A stretch of 64,000 nt of DNA from CAWGUU01 sp963825765 (lineage in GTDB: Bacteria; Actinomycetota; Acidimicrobiia; Acidimicrobiales; AC-14), in contig CAWGUU010000002.1 of assembly GCA_963825765.1 (NCBI GenBank), forward strand, positions 1-64,000, written 5' to 3'. The position numbers were made by a program, and so were the translations under genes. The notes below the pieces were generated by a model that did no database searches, was not told where the DNA came from, and saw nothing but the letters and a program-made list of their open reading frames with translations. Position 1 is the first letter of the stretch, and each line of letters begins with the position of its first letter. Positions 18,156-26,467 of the stretch are shown here, piece by piece.

Positions 18156-19400
18156 TCAGATCTCGATGGGTATGGGCCGGAGCGGCTGGGTGGCCAGCGC
18201 CTCCGGCCAGACCACCGCTTGGACGCCCGGGGCGACCCACTGCCAGATGACGCTCACCGCCGCCCGATTCTCCCCGGCGTCGGGCTCGCCGGGCCCGGCC
18301 AGGTCGAGGCCCGAGCCGCTGGCGAGGGTGCCCGCAGGCAGCTTCAGGGCCCGGGCGGTGGCGGCAACCTGGGACGGCGCCAGCCCGGGAGACGCGGGCA
18401 GGACATGGCCCACCAGGGCGTACGTGTGGGCGAAACCGGCCAGGGCGGCCGCGGTCATCTCGTCGTTGAACCGCTGCGTGTACCGCTCACGCGCCCACGA
18501 CAGGGCCCGGCGGCCCTCGGGCGTCAGCGCGTCCTCCCGCATCTGGGGCCCGTCGGGCTTGTCCGAGGCGAACAGGCCGACGGCGCCGGCGCCGAGCTTG
18601 GCCGCGAACGCCCGCATGCAGTAGCTGGAGCTGGTGCCGATGCTCGCCACCAGGGGGAGGTGCACGTCGAGCGTCGCCTCCCGGATGGCGACACCGTCGT
18701 CGAGGTAGGCGGAGACGAACAGCACGTCGGGGCGGCTCTCGGCGATGCGTCCCACCAGCTCGGCGGCGTCGTAGCGGTGCACGTCGTAGGGGAAGGCGCC
18801 GGCCAGCACGCCACCGCCGGCCTCCGCCTCGGCGACCGCCCCCTCGCCCACCGCCCGCCCGTAGAGGTCGTCGACGTAGGCGACGGCCCACCGCAGCGGA
18901 CCGGTGTGGCCGAGCATCGGGGCCACCTGGTCCCTGACGAACTCGACCGCGTTGCGGCCTAGGTTCCCGCCCTGGGGGGCGATGCGGAAGAACGACTCAC
19001 CGGCGCCCGGCCCGGTGATCTCACCGACCGCACCCGTCTCCCACAGGAGCATGCCCTGCTGGGCCGCCGCCTCGGCGGCCGGGGCGGAGATCGTGCTCCC
19101 GTAGGTGCCGATCACCAGGTCGACCCCGTCGGCATGGAGGTCGCGCATGGCCTTGGGCGCCGCCGACCCGACGTCGACGTCGACAAGCTTCAGCTTCACC
19201 TTCCTGCCGTCGACGCCACCGTCCCGGTTGACCAGCTCGACCGCCACCTCGGCCCCGCGGGACTCCTCCACACCCCCCGGCCCCTGGGACCCGGACATGG
19301 GGTAGAGCGCCCCCAGGGTGATCGCGTCGCCATCCCCCCGCAGGCCGCAGCCGGTGGAGGCCAGGAGGAGCACGGTGAGGGCGACCGCCACACGTCTCAC
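18156..19400 (-). CDS. substrate-binding lipoprotein (Leu/Ile/Val-binding fold, type 1)
   Basis: The GTG at 19400 overlaps the stop of the preceding gene (GTGA) and gives the lipoprotein signal VAVALTVLLLASTGC; a longer open frame upstream is a shadow. The mature protein has the layout of branched-chain amino acid-binding proteins: ITLGALYPMSGSQGPGG, GAEVAVELVNRDGGVDG, GVDLVIGTYGSTISAPAA and ALAGFAHTYALVGHVLP. It should bind a small ligand outside the membrane. No permease or ATPase gene is adjacent, so it may act as a sensor or use a transporter encoded elsewhere. Confidence 0.75.
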   Translation of the reverse strand: MRRVAVALTVLLLASTGCGLRGDGDAITLGALYPMSGSQGPGGVEESRGAEVAVELVNRDGGVDGRKVKLKLVDVDVGSAAPKAMRDLHADGVDLVIGTYGSTISAPAAEAAAQQGMLLWETGAVGEITGPGAGESFFRIAPQGGNLGRNAVEFVRDQVAPMLGHTGPLRWAVAYVDDLYGRAVGEGAVAEAEAGGGVLAGAFPYDVHRYDAAELVGRIAESRPDVLFVSAYLDDGVAIREATLDVHLPLVASIGTSSSYCMRAFAAKLGAGAVGLFASDKPDGPQMREDALTPEGRRALSWARERYTQRFNDEMTAAALAGFAHTYALVGHVLPASPGLAPSQVAATARALKLPAGTLASGSGLDLAGPGEPDAGENRAAVSVIWQWVAPGVQAVVWPEALATQPLRPIPIEI

Positions 19401-19942
19401 GGCAGGACCGCCAGCAGGTTGGCGGCGACGTGGGTGGCGGCCGGCACCGACCAGCGGCCCGACGCCCATCGCTGCCAGCCCAGCAGCAGGCCGGCGGCCA
19501 GGTCGAGCGGCAACACACCCCAGCCCCAGATCGTCACGTGGACGAGGGCGAAGACGAACGCCGACGCCCCGATGGCGACGACGGGCCCGGCGGTCGCAGC
19601 CACGCCGTAGGCGAGGCGCCGGTAGAACGCCTCCTCGGCCACCGCCGCCAGCGTGGCCAGGGCGATCGCCCGAAGGGCCCACTCGGCCGGGGGGATGCCT
19701 CCCGACAGCAGGCGGCCGACGGCGAACGCACCGACCCCGACGGCCAACACCAGCCACGACGGCAGCGGCGCCCTCACCCCGCCCGGACCGAGCGCTGGTA
19801 ACCGCCACGCCGCCCCGGCGACGAGCAACAGGACGAACAGGACGACGAGCATGGCCACGGGGTCGACCGGCAGCTGCAGCAACCACGGTCGGGCCAGCAG
19901 GGCGACGCTCCCGGCCACGACGACGGCGCCCGCCGCGATCAC
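19397..19942 (-). CDS. CPBP-family intramembrane metalloprotease
   Basis: The GTG at 19942 overlaps the stop of the upstream small gene; this start removes 29 implausible leading residues. The 181-aa product is hydrophobic and has the three CPBP (Abi) motifs: EEAFYRRLAYG, FALVHVTIWGWG and ATHVAANLLAV. Such proteases cut CAAX-like or other membrane proteins (Rce1 family). The adjacent genes are all envelope proteins, suggesting a role in processing one of them, but this is inference. Confidence 0.8.
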   Translation of the reverse strand: MIAAGAVVVAGSVALLARPWLLQLPVDPVAMLVVLFVLLLVAGAAWRLPALGPGGVRAPLPSWLVLAVGVGAFAVGRLLSGGIPPAEWALRAIALATLAAVAEEAFYRRLAYGVAATAGPVVAIGASAFVFALVHVTIWGWGVLPLDLAAGLLLGWQRWASGRWSVPAATHVAANLLAVLP

Positions 19943-20124
19943 GACGGGGTCCCGTCGTTGGGCGTCTCGGGCGGCTTGTCGCCCGTCTTCTCGAGCTCCC
20001 CGAGCTTGCGGGCCCTGCGCTTCGACCACCTCGACAGCAGCCAGAACAGGACGACGGGAAGGGCGAGGAAGGTGGCCTCGGCGACGGCGCCGGCCGTGCC
20101 TCCGTGGGCGAGGACGGGAATCAC
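19939..20124 (-). CDS. 61-aa membrane protein
   Basis: The GTG at 20124 overlaps the stop of the large multi-helix gene, and its stop overlaps the GTG of the CPBP protease. One helix (AEATFLALPVVLFWLLSRW) is followed by a strongly basic stretch (SKRRARKLGELE) and an acidic, proline-rich end. The topology should be N-out, C-in. Double translational coupling indicates it works with its neighbours. Confidence 0.7.
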   Translation of the reverse strand: MIPVLAHGGTAGAVAEATFLALPVVLFWLLSRWSKRRARKLGELEKTGDKPPETPNDGTPS

Positions 20125-21497
20125 GTGCTCAGGAGCAGGGTCAGTCCCCCGACGGTGAACAGCACCATCGTCACGAGGAGAGGGTACTGGGACCGGGTGG
20201 CGTCATCTTCGGGGAACAGGGCCAGCGCCCGGTCGTGGGCCAGCACCACGCCGGCCACGTGTCCGCCGATGATGGCGAGGACCTGCACCCACGACACGAC
20301 CCGTGGCGACACGGCCTGGTAGTCGATCACCCAGCCGGCGGTGCCGAACAAGTTCCATCCCCGTCCCAGCGGGTCCGACGCCAGCGCCAGCACGCCCTGT
20401 CCCTCGAACACGAGGTACGAGAAGTAGTGCGCCACCGCGTAGGCGACGACGATCGGCACCAGGGTGTGGGCGAAGGCGCCGGTCATGTCCTCGAGCGGGC
20501 ACTCCATACGGCGTGCGACGACGGCCATGGCCCCGACGTAGGCGAGCCCGACCAGGGTGATCATCACGAGGAGGCCGACGGTGAGGGCGGCCGTCAGCGG
20601 CCACTTGCCCAGGTCGCCGACCAGGTCGAGCCACAGGCGGGTGCGGCTGAGCCCGTCGAAGCTGGTCGAGCCCAGGGCCACGATGATCACGGCGACGGTG
20701 CCGGGCAGGACCCGCAGCATCGGCAGGCCCGACAGGGGTGGCCGTAGCCGGAGCTGGCCCTCGCCGTCGCGATGGATCACGCCGGCGGCCGAGACGATGC
20801 CGAAGAATCCGGCGAAACACTCGCCGTCGCGGAGGAACGGCCGTCCCCACCGGGCTGCCCCGGCCAGGACGGCGGCGGTGTACACCAGGATGATCACGCC
20901 CAGCTGGCGGGGGTCGGCGCGGTCCGGATAGGCCAGCTCCAGCCACACGAACCCGAACAGCAGGACGGCTGCCGGCCAGTGCCCCAGCGCGTAGGGCTCG
21001 AACTCCGCGCCGTCGGGCCGCCGCCGCACCTTCTCGAGGCCCGCGGCGAGGGCGGGGAACGGCGAGACCACCCCCCACACGTTGCCCACCACCGCGCACA
21101 GGAAGGTGAGCCCCACCCAGAAGGCGATGTAGACCACCGCCGGCGCCAGGTTGTCCGCCGCCTCGCCGGGCCCGAACAGGGCGGCGGCCAGGACGACGAC
21201 GTAGACGGCGACCCCCACCGCCCGCCCGACGATGGCCAGGCCGTCCACCACGCCGGCAACGCCCGAGGGCGCCACGACCACGCCGTCCACGCCGCCTTCG
21301 AGCCGGGCCTCCGGCCAGAAGACGGCCAGGGCGGCGAAGGACACGATCAATGCCCCGGCCGCCCCGTAGGCGAACATCCACACCGGCAAGGGCAGATCCG
21401 ACCGGCCCCCGATGCCGTGGGCCGCGGCAGGCGACGCCATGGCCAGCACCAGCCCGCCCGCCGCGAGCACGGCGAGGGTGACCCGCCGCCGACTCAC
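20121..21497 (-). CDS. multi-pass membrane protein annotated elsewhere as fenitrothion hydrolase
   Basis: The 458-aa product has a signal-like start (LAVLAAGGLVLAMASPAAAH) and about eleven membrane segments. Similar actinobacterial proteins carry the database name fenitrothion hydrolase; that name is recalled and does not prove such activity here. Histidines occur right after the signal (AAAHGIGG) and in VAYAVAHYFSYLVFEGQG and IIGGHVAGVVLAHDRAL, which could bind copper or haem. Next to a cupredoxin-like lipoprotein this suggests metal or redox work in the membrane. Confidence 0.65.
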   Translation of the reverse strand: MSRRRVTLAVLAAGGLVLAMASPAAAHGIGGRSDLPLPVWMFAYGAAGALIVSFAALAVFWPEARLEGGVDGVVVAPSGVAGVVDGLAIVGRAVGVAVYVVVLAAALFGPGEAADNLAPAVVYIAFWVGLTFLCAVVGNVWGVVSPFPALAAGLEKVRRRPDGAEFEPYALGHWPAAVLLFGFVWLELAYPDRADPRQLGVIILVYTAAVLAGAARWGRPFLRDGECFAGFFGIVSAAGVIHRDGEGQLRLRPPLSGLPMLRVLPGTVAVIIVALGSTSFDGLSRTRLWLDLVGDLGKWPLTAALTVGLLVMITLVGLAYVGAMAVVARRMECPLEDMTGAFAHTLVPIVVAYAVAHYFSYLVFEGQGVLALASDPLGRGWNLFGTAGWVIDYQAVSPRVVSWVQVLAIIGGHVAGVVLAHDRALALFPEDDATRSQYPLLVTMVLFTVGGLTLLLST

Positions 21498-21528
21498 CGG
21501 ACGCCCTGTCTCTTTGCTACGAGCCTGG

Positions 21529-21972
21529 TCACTGGACCCGCAGGCGGAAGAGCTGCTTGTGGGCCTTCTCCAGCTCGACCTCGTGGACGCCGGGGATGTC
21601 GGCCGTGAACGAGAGCCGGCCGGTCACGCCCGGCTCCAGGTCGAGCCGCTGGTCGTAGGTGTGGACGTGGATCTCCTCCGGCACGTCGCTGGTGGCGCTG
21701 ATGACGACGGTCTCGCCCACCTTGACCTCGACCTCGCCGGGGGAGTCGACGGTGCCGCCCGTGTAGCGGACGACGACGGTCGCCCGCTCGACGGCAGTCG
21801 TCGGTGTGGTGCTCACCGGTCCGGCGGTGGTGGGCGTGGTGGTCGGGGTGCTGGTGCCGCTGTCGCCGCCGCAGGCGGTCAGGCCGATGGCGACGGCTAG
21901 GGCAGCGGCGGCGGCCAGCGCCGGGCGGCGGACCAGAGACGGGACTGCCAGAGAAGAGAATGCCAGGGCCAA
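21529..21972 (-). CDS. cupredoxin-like lipoprotein
   Basis: A TTG at 21972, with GAGGAG upstream, gives a 147-aa protein. It has a lipoprotein signal (AAAALAVAIGLTAC), a threonine-rich linker and a single beta-sandwich domain: VVVRYTGGTVDSPGEVEVKV, GETVVISATSDVPEEIHVHT, then LSFTADIPGVHEVELEKAHK. This is the order of plastocyanin/cupredoxin-like folds. The standard Cys copper ligand is missing; His residues in EEIHVHTYD and GVHEVEL might bind metal. It lies 31 bases upstream of the large membrane protein gene. Confidence 0.7.
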   Translation of the reverse strand: MALAFSSLAVPSLVRRPALAAAAALAVAIGLTACGGDSGTSTPTTTPTTAGPVSTTPTTAVERATVVVRYTGGTVDSPGEVEVKVGETVVISATSDVPEEIHVHTYDQRLDLEPGVTGRLSFTADIPGVHEVELEKAHKQLFRLRVQ

Positions 21973-22010
21973 GGGTTCTCGCGCTCCTCGAATTCGTGGG
22001 GTGTACGGGC

Positions 22011-22577
22011 TCAGGCGGCGCTGAGCACCGGGGGACCACGGGAGGCGACGGAGGTCACCGGTCGGGAGCGAAGCGGCGCGGGGCCGGCGGCGTGGCAGCG
22101 ACCGCTCACCGGCAGGCCGGGGATGACCGGCCTCGCGGCGACGACTCCGGCCAGGCGGGCGCCGGTGGTGGTGGCGGCCCGCACGAGCAGCACCAGGACG
22201 AGGGCGGTGGCAACCTGCGCCGCCAGCCCCGCCCACAGCGCGCCGGACGCGAGGACGTCGGCCGGGCCATGGCCAGCTACCGCGTGCTCGATCGCCTCTT
22301 GGCCGCCGAAGAGCAGGCACTGGGCGGCCAGCAGGGCGCCGAGGGGAACCGGCCGGGCCGCCCGTTGAGCGGTCTCCCCTTGAGCAGTCTGGCGGCCCCG
22401 GGCCCCCGCCCACGCCAGCGCCACCAGGGCGAGGGGCCCCGCCGCCACCGCCGCCAGTCCCAGGTACCCGTGGTCGACGGCGTTGCCGGCGTGTCCGGGG
22501 GCCACCAGGTGGCCGAAGGCGTGGCCCGCAACCACCCCGGCGGGAGCGAGGAGGGCCAGCGCGGGGCGGAGCCGCAT
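22011..22577 (-). CDS. five-helix membrane protein, first gene of the envelope operon
   Basis: This 188-aa protein starts at ATG 22577. Several histidines lie within or next to its helices (GHAFGHLVAPGHAGNAVDHG and GGQEAIEHAVAGHG), which could bind metal. It ends in a proline- and arginine-rich tail (RPVTSVASRGPPVL). No named family is recognised. It leads the minus-strand operon: the cupredoxin-like gene follows after 38 bases. Confidence 0.6.
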   Translation of the reverse strand: MRLRPALALLAPAGVVAGHAFGHLVAPGHAGNAVDHGYLGLAAVAAGPLALVALAWAGARGRQTAQGETAQRAARPVPLGALLAAQCLLFGGQEAIEHAVAGHGPADVLASGALWAGLAAQVATALVLVLLVRAATTTGARLAGVVAARPVIPGLPVSGRCHAAGPAPLRSRPVTSVASRGPPVLSAA

Positions 22578-22601
22578 CGCGTCGGAGCCTAGGTCGCGCT
22601 G

Positions 22602-22652
22602 CGAACCGGGGCGACTCAGTCGCGCTGTACGCGACTCGGCCGCCCCAGTTCG
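22602..22652. repeat. dispersed hairpin repeat, copy A
   Basis: The outer arms CGAACCGGGGCG (22602-22613) and CGCCCCAGTTCG (22641-22652) pair with one mismatch. An inner perfect 7-bp stem AGTCGCG/CGCGACT lies inside. Copies B (24528) and C (49273) share the arms and the inner TCA..CGCGC word. It lies between two minus-strand genes. Confidence 0.65.
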
Positions 22653-22674
22653 GCGGGGCCCGCGCCGCGTGGGA

Positions 22675-23718
22675 CTAGAGCCCGGTGTCGGGCTCGGGGT
22701 CGAGGAGGTCGAGGACCGCCTCCTCCACCGCCCCGTGGATCCCGGTCGTCCCCTCCGGGACTCCTGTCCAGCCGGTGGCGTCGAGCGCCGGCGCGATGGT
22801 CACTCCCTCGCGGTAGCGGTCGACGATGCGGGGGTCGACGTAGGACGATCGGCACACGGCCGGCGTGTTCCCCAGATAATGGGCCACCTCCTGGTAGGCC
22901 CGGCTGATGGCGCGCTTCTTCGCCGTCCGCGAGGTCGCCGATGTGGACACGGCCAGGGCCACCGACGCCAGCACCGTCGCGCTCCAGGTGCGGAAGTCCT
23001 TGGCGGTGAAGTCGCCGCCGGTGGTCTCCTTGACATAGGCGTTGAGGTCGGCCGAGCGCACGTCGACCCAGGTGACGGGGCGCCCGGGGCGACGCCAGGC
23101 CAGCAGCTCGGGCGAACCACCCCGCCGGCGCTTGAGCGCCTCGACGACGTCGTAGACCTCGGGGTCGACCACCGATTGCAGCCGGCGCTTCCCGCCCTTG
23201 GCCACATAGTCGAACTCGACGGTCTGGCCCGACAGCCTCACGTGCCGCTTCTGGATGGTGGCCAGGCCGTACGTCTGGTTCTCCTCGGCGTAGCCCTCGG
23301 TGCCGATCCGGAAGAAGCCCAGGTCGAGCAGGCGAGCGGCGCAGCCGAGCACGCGGTCGCGGGTGAGGCCGTCCTCCTGGAGGTGCTCGCCGATCCAGTA
23401 GCGGAGCTTGGGGAGCGACCTGGCGAACTCGACCATGTGGTCGAACTTCTCGCGGTCGCGCCGCTCCCGCCACGCGTCGTGGTAGCGGTACTGGCGCCGC
23501 CCGCGGGCGTCGGTGCCCGTGGCCTGGATGTGGCCGCGCTCGTCGTCGCAGATCCAGACGTCGGTCCACGCTGGCGGGATCACCAGGGCGCGGATGCGTG
23601 CCAGCGTCTCGGGATCTGTGACGCGCGAGCCGCAACCGTCGAGATAGACGAAGCCGCGACCGGCCCGGCGGCGGCGGATCCCGGCCTTGGAACAGTCGCT
23701 GCGCCGCAGCCGTACCAT
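22675..23718 (-). CDS. DNA topoisomerase IB (poxvirus/eukaryote type)
   Basis: This 347-aa enzyme relaxes supercoils through a 3'-phosphotyrosyl link. The start ATG at 23718 opens MVRLRRSDCSKAGIRRRRAG. The N-terminal domain holds VIPPAWTDVWIC and ATGTDARGRRQYRYHDAW, and the catalytic domain holds TAKDFRTWSATVLA and LGNTPAVCRSSYVDPRI, where the Tyr of SSYVDP is the likely nucleophile. Length and motifs match bacterial TopIB. It is a stand-alone minus-strand gene with the hairpin repeat just downstream of its stop. Confidence 0.93.
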   Translation of the reverse strand: MVRLRRSDCSKAGIRRRRAGRGFVYLDGCGSRVTDPETLARIRALVIPPAWTDVWICDDERGHIQATGTDARGRRQYRYHDAWRERRDREKFDHMVEFARSLPKLRYWIGEHLQEDGLTRDRVLGCAARLLDLGFFRIGTEGYAEENQTYGLATIQKRHVRLSGQTVEFDYVAKGGKRRLQSVVDPEVYDVVEALKRRRGGSPELLAWRRPGRPVTWVDVRSADLNAYVKETTGGDFTAKDFRTWSATVLASVALAVSTSATSRTAKKRAISRAYQEVAHYLGNTPAVCRSSYVDPRIVDRYREGVTIAPALDATGWTGVPEGTTGIHGAVEEAVLDLLDPEPDTGL

Positions 23719-23798
23719 CGCCCGCCAGCCTTCCCCCTGACCCCCAGGGGCAACCACACGGCCGTTTCGCAGGTGTATCCGCCGGGTAGCGCGCGGGC

Positions 23799-23930
23799 AT
23801 GAGCAATCCCGACCCGTTCCCGCCGATCGATCCTGTCCCGGGACCCTCGCCCGACCCGGAGATCCCCGATCCCGGGCAGCCGCTGCCGCGGCCCGAGCCG
23901 GTGTTCCCCGACCCTGCCCCACTCCTGTGA
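23799..23930 (+). CDS. 43-aa proline/aspartate-rich miniprotein
   Basis: The ATG at 23799 starts MSNPDPFPPIDPVPG and the protein is nearly half proline, arranged as loose PDP and P-x-P repeats. Its TGA at 23928 overlaps the GTG of the next gene, which argues for coupled translation. The ribosome site is weak. Such acidic, proline-rich peptides are extended and flexible. Function is unknown, and it could be a fortuitous leader ORF. Confidence 0.4.
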   Translation: MSNPDPFPPIDPVPGPSPDPEIPDPGQPLPRPEPVFPDPAPLL

Positions 23931-24490
23931 CCCGCCCCACCGACCACAACGTGGTCGCCACCTTCGAGAGCATGACCAAGGCGCGCCAGGCGATGGAAGA
24001 CCTCGGCGAGGCCGGCATCGAGGCAAACGACGTGTCACTGGTCGGCGCCGAGGTCGAAGCGGCGGCCGGCGATCCCGACACCCGGATGCGGGACATGGAG
24101 GTCACCGCCGAGGTGGGCAAGAAGGCCATCCTCAGCGCCACCGCCGGCAGCGCCCTCGGGGCTCTGGCCGGGGCCGCCGCCTTCGCCATCCCCGGCCTCG
24201 GACCCGCCATCGGAACCGGGATCTGGGCCGCTGCCGCGGCCGGCGCCATGGCCGGCGGAGCCGTCGGTGGCATGGTCGGCGGTGTTGCCTCCCTCGACCT
24301 CAACGAGAACTGGGAGCTGACATTCCAGGACGCCATCCGCGGCGGCAAGGCCCTCGTCGCCGTCCACACCCACGACGAATCAGGCGCCAAGAAGGCGGAG
24401 GAGATCCTGCAGGGCGCCGACCCCGAGAAGATCGAGCACCTCGACGGCGACGGCAACGCGCTGACGACCTCGGACGCGGCCGAGGGCTAG
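23927..24490 (+). CDS. general-stress-type protein with glycine-zipper core
   Basis: This 187-aa protein begins VTRPTDHNVVATFESMTKAR. The first 65 residues resemble the small alpha/beta domain of heat-shock-induced stress proteins such as YflT/GSP17M (VVATFES...ARQAMEDLGEAGI). Residues about 65-120 are a glycine-zipper hydrophobic block (GSALGALAGAAAFAIPGLG, AGGAVGGMVGGVA) that may insert in membranes. The last part repeats the alpha/beta pattern (GGKALVAVHTHDESGAKKAE). Likely stress-linked; the exact role is unknown. Confidence 0.65.
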   Translation: MTRPTDHNVVATFESMTKARQAMEDLGEAGIEANDVSLVGAEVEAAAGDPDTRMRDMEVTAEVGKKAILSATAGSALGALAGAAAFAIPGLGPAIGTGIWAAAAAGAMAGGAVGGMVGGVASLDLNENWELTFQDAIRGGKALVAVHTHDESGAKKAEEILQGADPEKIEHLDGDGNALTTSDAAEG

Positions 24491-24527
24491 CGAGGGCGAC
24501 GACCGGGCGTAGGCGCACACACCAGGG

Positions 24528-24578
24528 CGAACCGGGGCGACTCAGCCGCGCCATACGCCGGTACACCGCCCCGGTTGC
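24528..24578. repeat. dispersed hairpin repeat, copy B
   Basis: Arms CGAACCGGGGCG (24528-24539) and CGCCCCGGTTGC (24567-24578) pair with almost no mismatch. The inner word TCAGCCGCGCCATACG is close to that of copy C. It lies 37 bases past a stop codon, between convergent genes, so it might double as a terminator. Confidence 0.65.
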
Positions 24579-24667
24579 CGGGCCGGTGGTTCGCGCCCGG
24601 CCGGTGGTTCGCCCGGCCGGAGGTCGGCGGTCGGCGGCGGTGGGTGGCGCTGAGGGGCGAGGGTGGG

Positions 24668-24904
24668 TCAGGCGGCGGCAGCTTCGGCCTGTACCGCGTC
24701 GACCACCGGTTGTGGCGCGGGTTCGTCGGAGGCCACCGCTTCCGCGGCCTCCGTCAACTCCGACTGGACGGAGACGATCTCGTCCGAGATGACGGAAGCT
24801 TCGGCGCCTTCGCCCTGTACAAGGGCACGCTCCCGCTGCTCCACGAGCTCGACCAGTTGCAGTTCGAGCCCCACGACATGGTCCTCAAGCCGGGGATCGG
24901 TCAT
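24668..24904 (-). CDS. 78-aa acidic coiled-coil protein
   Basis: The ATG at 24904 follows GGAGAGG at a good distance. The product, starting MTDPRLEDHVVGLELQLVEL, is a single amphipathic helix with heptad leucines and valines, strongly acidic, ending in an alanine/proline tail (EPAPQPVVDAVQAEAAAA). It is probably a small dimerising protein. It is divergent from the isomerase-like gene at 24981. Function is not known. Confidence 0.6.
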   Translation of the reverse strand: MTDPRLEDHVVGLELQLVELVEQRERALVQGEGAEASVISDEIVSVQSELTEAAEAVASDEPAPQPVVDAVQAEAAAA

Positions 24905-24980
24905 GGCTAGTACCTCTCCAGGATCGCCGGGGCCTAACCGGCGGCCTAGCGTGTACCCACCCCATCGAGGAGGATAAACG

Positions 24981-25268
24981 GTGAAGTTCCTGGTCATTTG
25001 GCGGATGGAGATCACCCGTCTGTCGGGCGAGATGATGCGCACCGTCCTGCGGATGCCCGAGTACGCCAAGCCGCTGGAGGCGTCCGGCAAGGTCATCGGC
25101 CGCTACCACATCGTCGGCAGCCACGGGGGGGCCTGGATCTACAACGTCGACTCCAACGACGAGCTGGAGATGCTGCTGGCCCAGTCGCCCGTCTACAACT
25201 ACTCGAGCTACACCGTCTACCCGCTGGCCGACATGACCAACCTGAAGCTGGTTCCGCCCGCCCAGTAG
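24981..25268 (+). CDS. muconolactone-isomerase-like ferredoxin-fold protein
   Basis: The GTG or ATG-type start at 24981 lies after a strong GAGGAGG site. The 95-aa product (MKFLVIWRMEITRLSGEMMR, then GRYHIVGSHGGAWIYNVDSN and YSSYTVYPLADMTNLKL) has the size and beta-alpha-beta pattern of muconolactone delta-isomerase-like proteins. It lies 14 bases upstream of the mycothiol-dependent dehydrogenase gene and is probably co-transcribed. It may handle a reactive aldehyde or lactone, but the substrate is unknown. Confidence 0.65.
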   Translation: MKFLVIWRMEITRLSGEMMRTVLRMPEYAKPLEASGKVIGRYHIVGSHGGAWIYNVDSNDELEMLLAQSPVYNYSSYTVYPLADMTNLKLVPPAQ

Positions 25269-25282
25269 AGAGGACCACTCCA

Positions 25283-26374
25283 ATGTCCAACCAGGTCCGG
25301 GGAGTCGTCTCCCTCGCCAAGGGCGAGCCGGTCTCGCTGGAGACGGTGCTCGTGCCCGACCCCGGGCCCGGCGAGGCCCTGGTGACGGTCCTGACCTGCG
25401 GCGTCTGCCACACCGACCTCCACTACAGGGAGGGCGCCATCAACGACGACTACCCGTTCCTCCTCGGCCACGAGGTGGCGGGCGTGGTGGAGTCGGTGGG
25501 CGATGGGGTGGGCAACGTGGCGCCCGGCGACTTCGTGGTCCTCGCGTGGCGGGCTCCGTGCGGTACGTGCCGGTCGTGCCGGCGGGGGCGCCCGTGGTAC
25601 TGCTTCGACAGCCTGAACGCGGCCCAGAAGATGACCCTCGCCGACGGCACGCCCCTCAGCCCGGCGCTGGGCATCGGCGGGTTCGTGGAGAAGACGCTGG
25701 TGGCGGCCGGACAGGCGGTGAAGGTCGACCCCGCTGCCTCTCCCGCGGCGGCGGGGCTCATCGGCTGTGGGGTCATGGCGGGGTTCGGGGCCGCGGTCAA
25801 CACCGGGGGGGTCAGCCGGGGCGACACCGTGGCCGTGTTCGGCTGCGGAGGCGTCGGCGACGCCGCCATCGCCGCCTCGGCCCTGGCCGGGGCCCGCCGG
25901 GTCATCGCCGTCGACATCGACGACCGCAAGCTGGCGTTGGCACGGGAGTTCGGCGCCACCGACACCGTCAACTCCCGGACCGACGACCCTGTCGAGGCCA
26001 TCAAGGCCCTCACCGACGGCTTCGGTGTCGACGTCGCCGTCGAGGCCGTGGGTCGCCCCGAGGTGTTCCTGCAGGCCTTCTACTCCCGCGACCTCGCCGG
26101 CATCCTGGTCCAGGTGGGGGTGCCGGCGCCGACCATGCACGTCGACGTGCCGATGATCGAGTTCTTCGGCCGGGGAGGAGCCCTGAAGCCGTCGTGGTAC
26201 GGCGACTGCCTGCCCACCCGCGACTTCCCCGTGCTCATCGACCTCTTCCTCTCGGGTCGCGTCGCGCTCGACCGCTTCGTGTCCGAGACGATCGCCCTCG
26301 ACCAGGTCGAGGAGGCGTTCACCAAGATGCAGCGGGGCGAGGTGCTGCGGTCGGTGGTCGTGTTCGAGGGGTAG
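25283..26374 (+). CDS. zinc-dependent alcohol dehydrogenase, S-(hydroxymethyl)mycothiol dehydrogenase-like
   Basis: This 363-aa enzyme starts at ATG 25283. Catalytic zinc ligands lie in CGVCHTDLHYREG and GHEVAGVVES; the structural zinc site is CGTCRSCRRGRPWYC. The NAD-binding fold is seen in AVFGCGGVGDAAIAAS and VIAVDIDDRK. Sequence details (WRAPCGTC, YCFDSLNAAQKMTL) fit the class that oxidises S-hydroxymethyl-mycothiol in formaldehyde detoxification (MscR). The presence of mshA in this window shows that mycothiol is available. Some members of the class act on other alcohols, so the substrate is inferred. Confidence 0.82.
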   Translation: MSNQVRGVVSLAKGEPVSLETVLVPDPGPGEALVTVLTCGVCHTDLHYREGAINDDYPFLLGHEVAGVVESVGDGVGNVAPGDFVVLAWRAPCGTCRSCRRGRPWYCFDSLNAAQKMTLADGTPLSPALGIGGFVEKTLVAAGQAVKVDPAASPAAAGLIGCGVMAGFGAAVNTGGVSRGDTVAVFGCGGVGDAAIAASALAGARRVIAVDIDDRKLALAREFGATDTVNSRTDDPVEAIKALTDGFGVDVAVEAVGRPEVFLQAFYSRDLAGILVQVGVPAPTMHVDVPMIEFFGRGGALKPSWYGDCLPTRDFPVLIDLFLSGRVALDRFVSETIALDQVEEAFTKMQRGEVLRSVVVFEG

Positions 26375-26389
26375 GTGGCCGGTGCCGCC

Positions 26390-26455
26390 TCGATCGGCCT
26401 GCCTGTCGGGTTCGATCGGCCTGGCTGTCGGGTTCGATCTGCCTGCCTGTCGGGT
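26390..26455. repeat. 22-bp tandem repeat, three copies plus a partial
   Basis: Three head-to-tail units at 26390-26411, 26412-26433 and 26434-26455 begin TCGATC(G/T)GCCTG(C/G)CTG and end TCGGGT. A fourth, diverged half unit follows to about 26470. The array lies between the dehydrogenase stop and the desaturase start and ends at a palindrome, so it may be a run of protein-binding sites. Confidence 0.7.
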
Positions 26456-26467
26456 CGATCTGACTGC

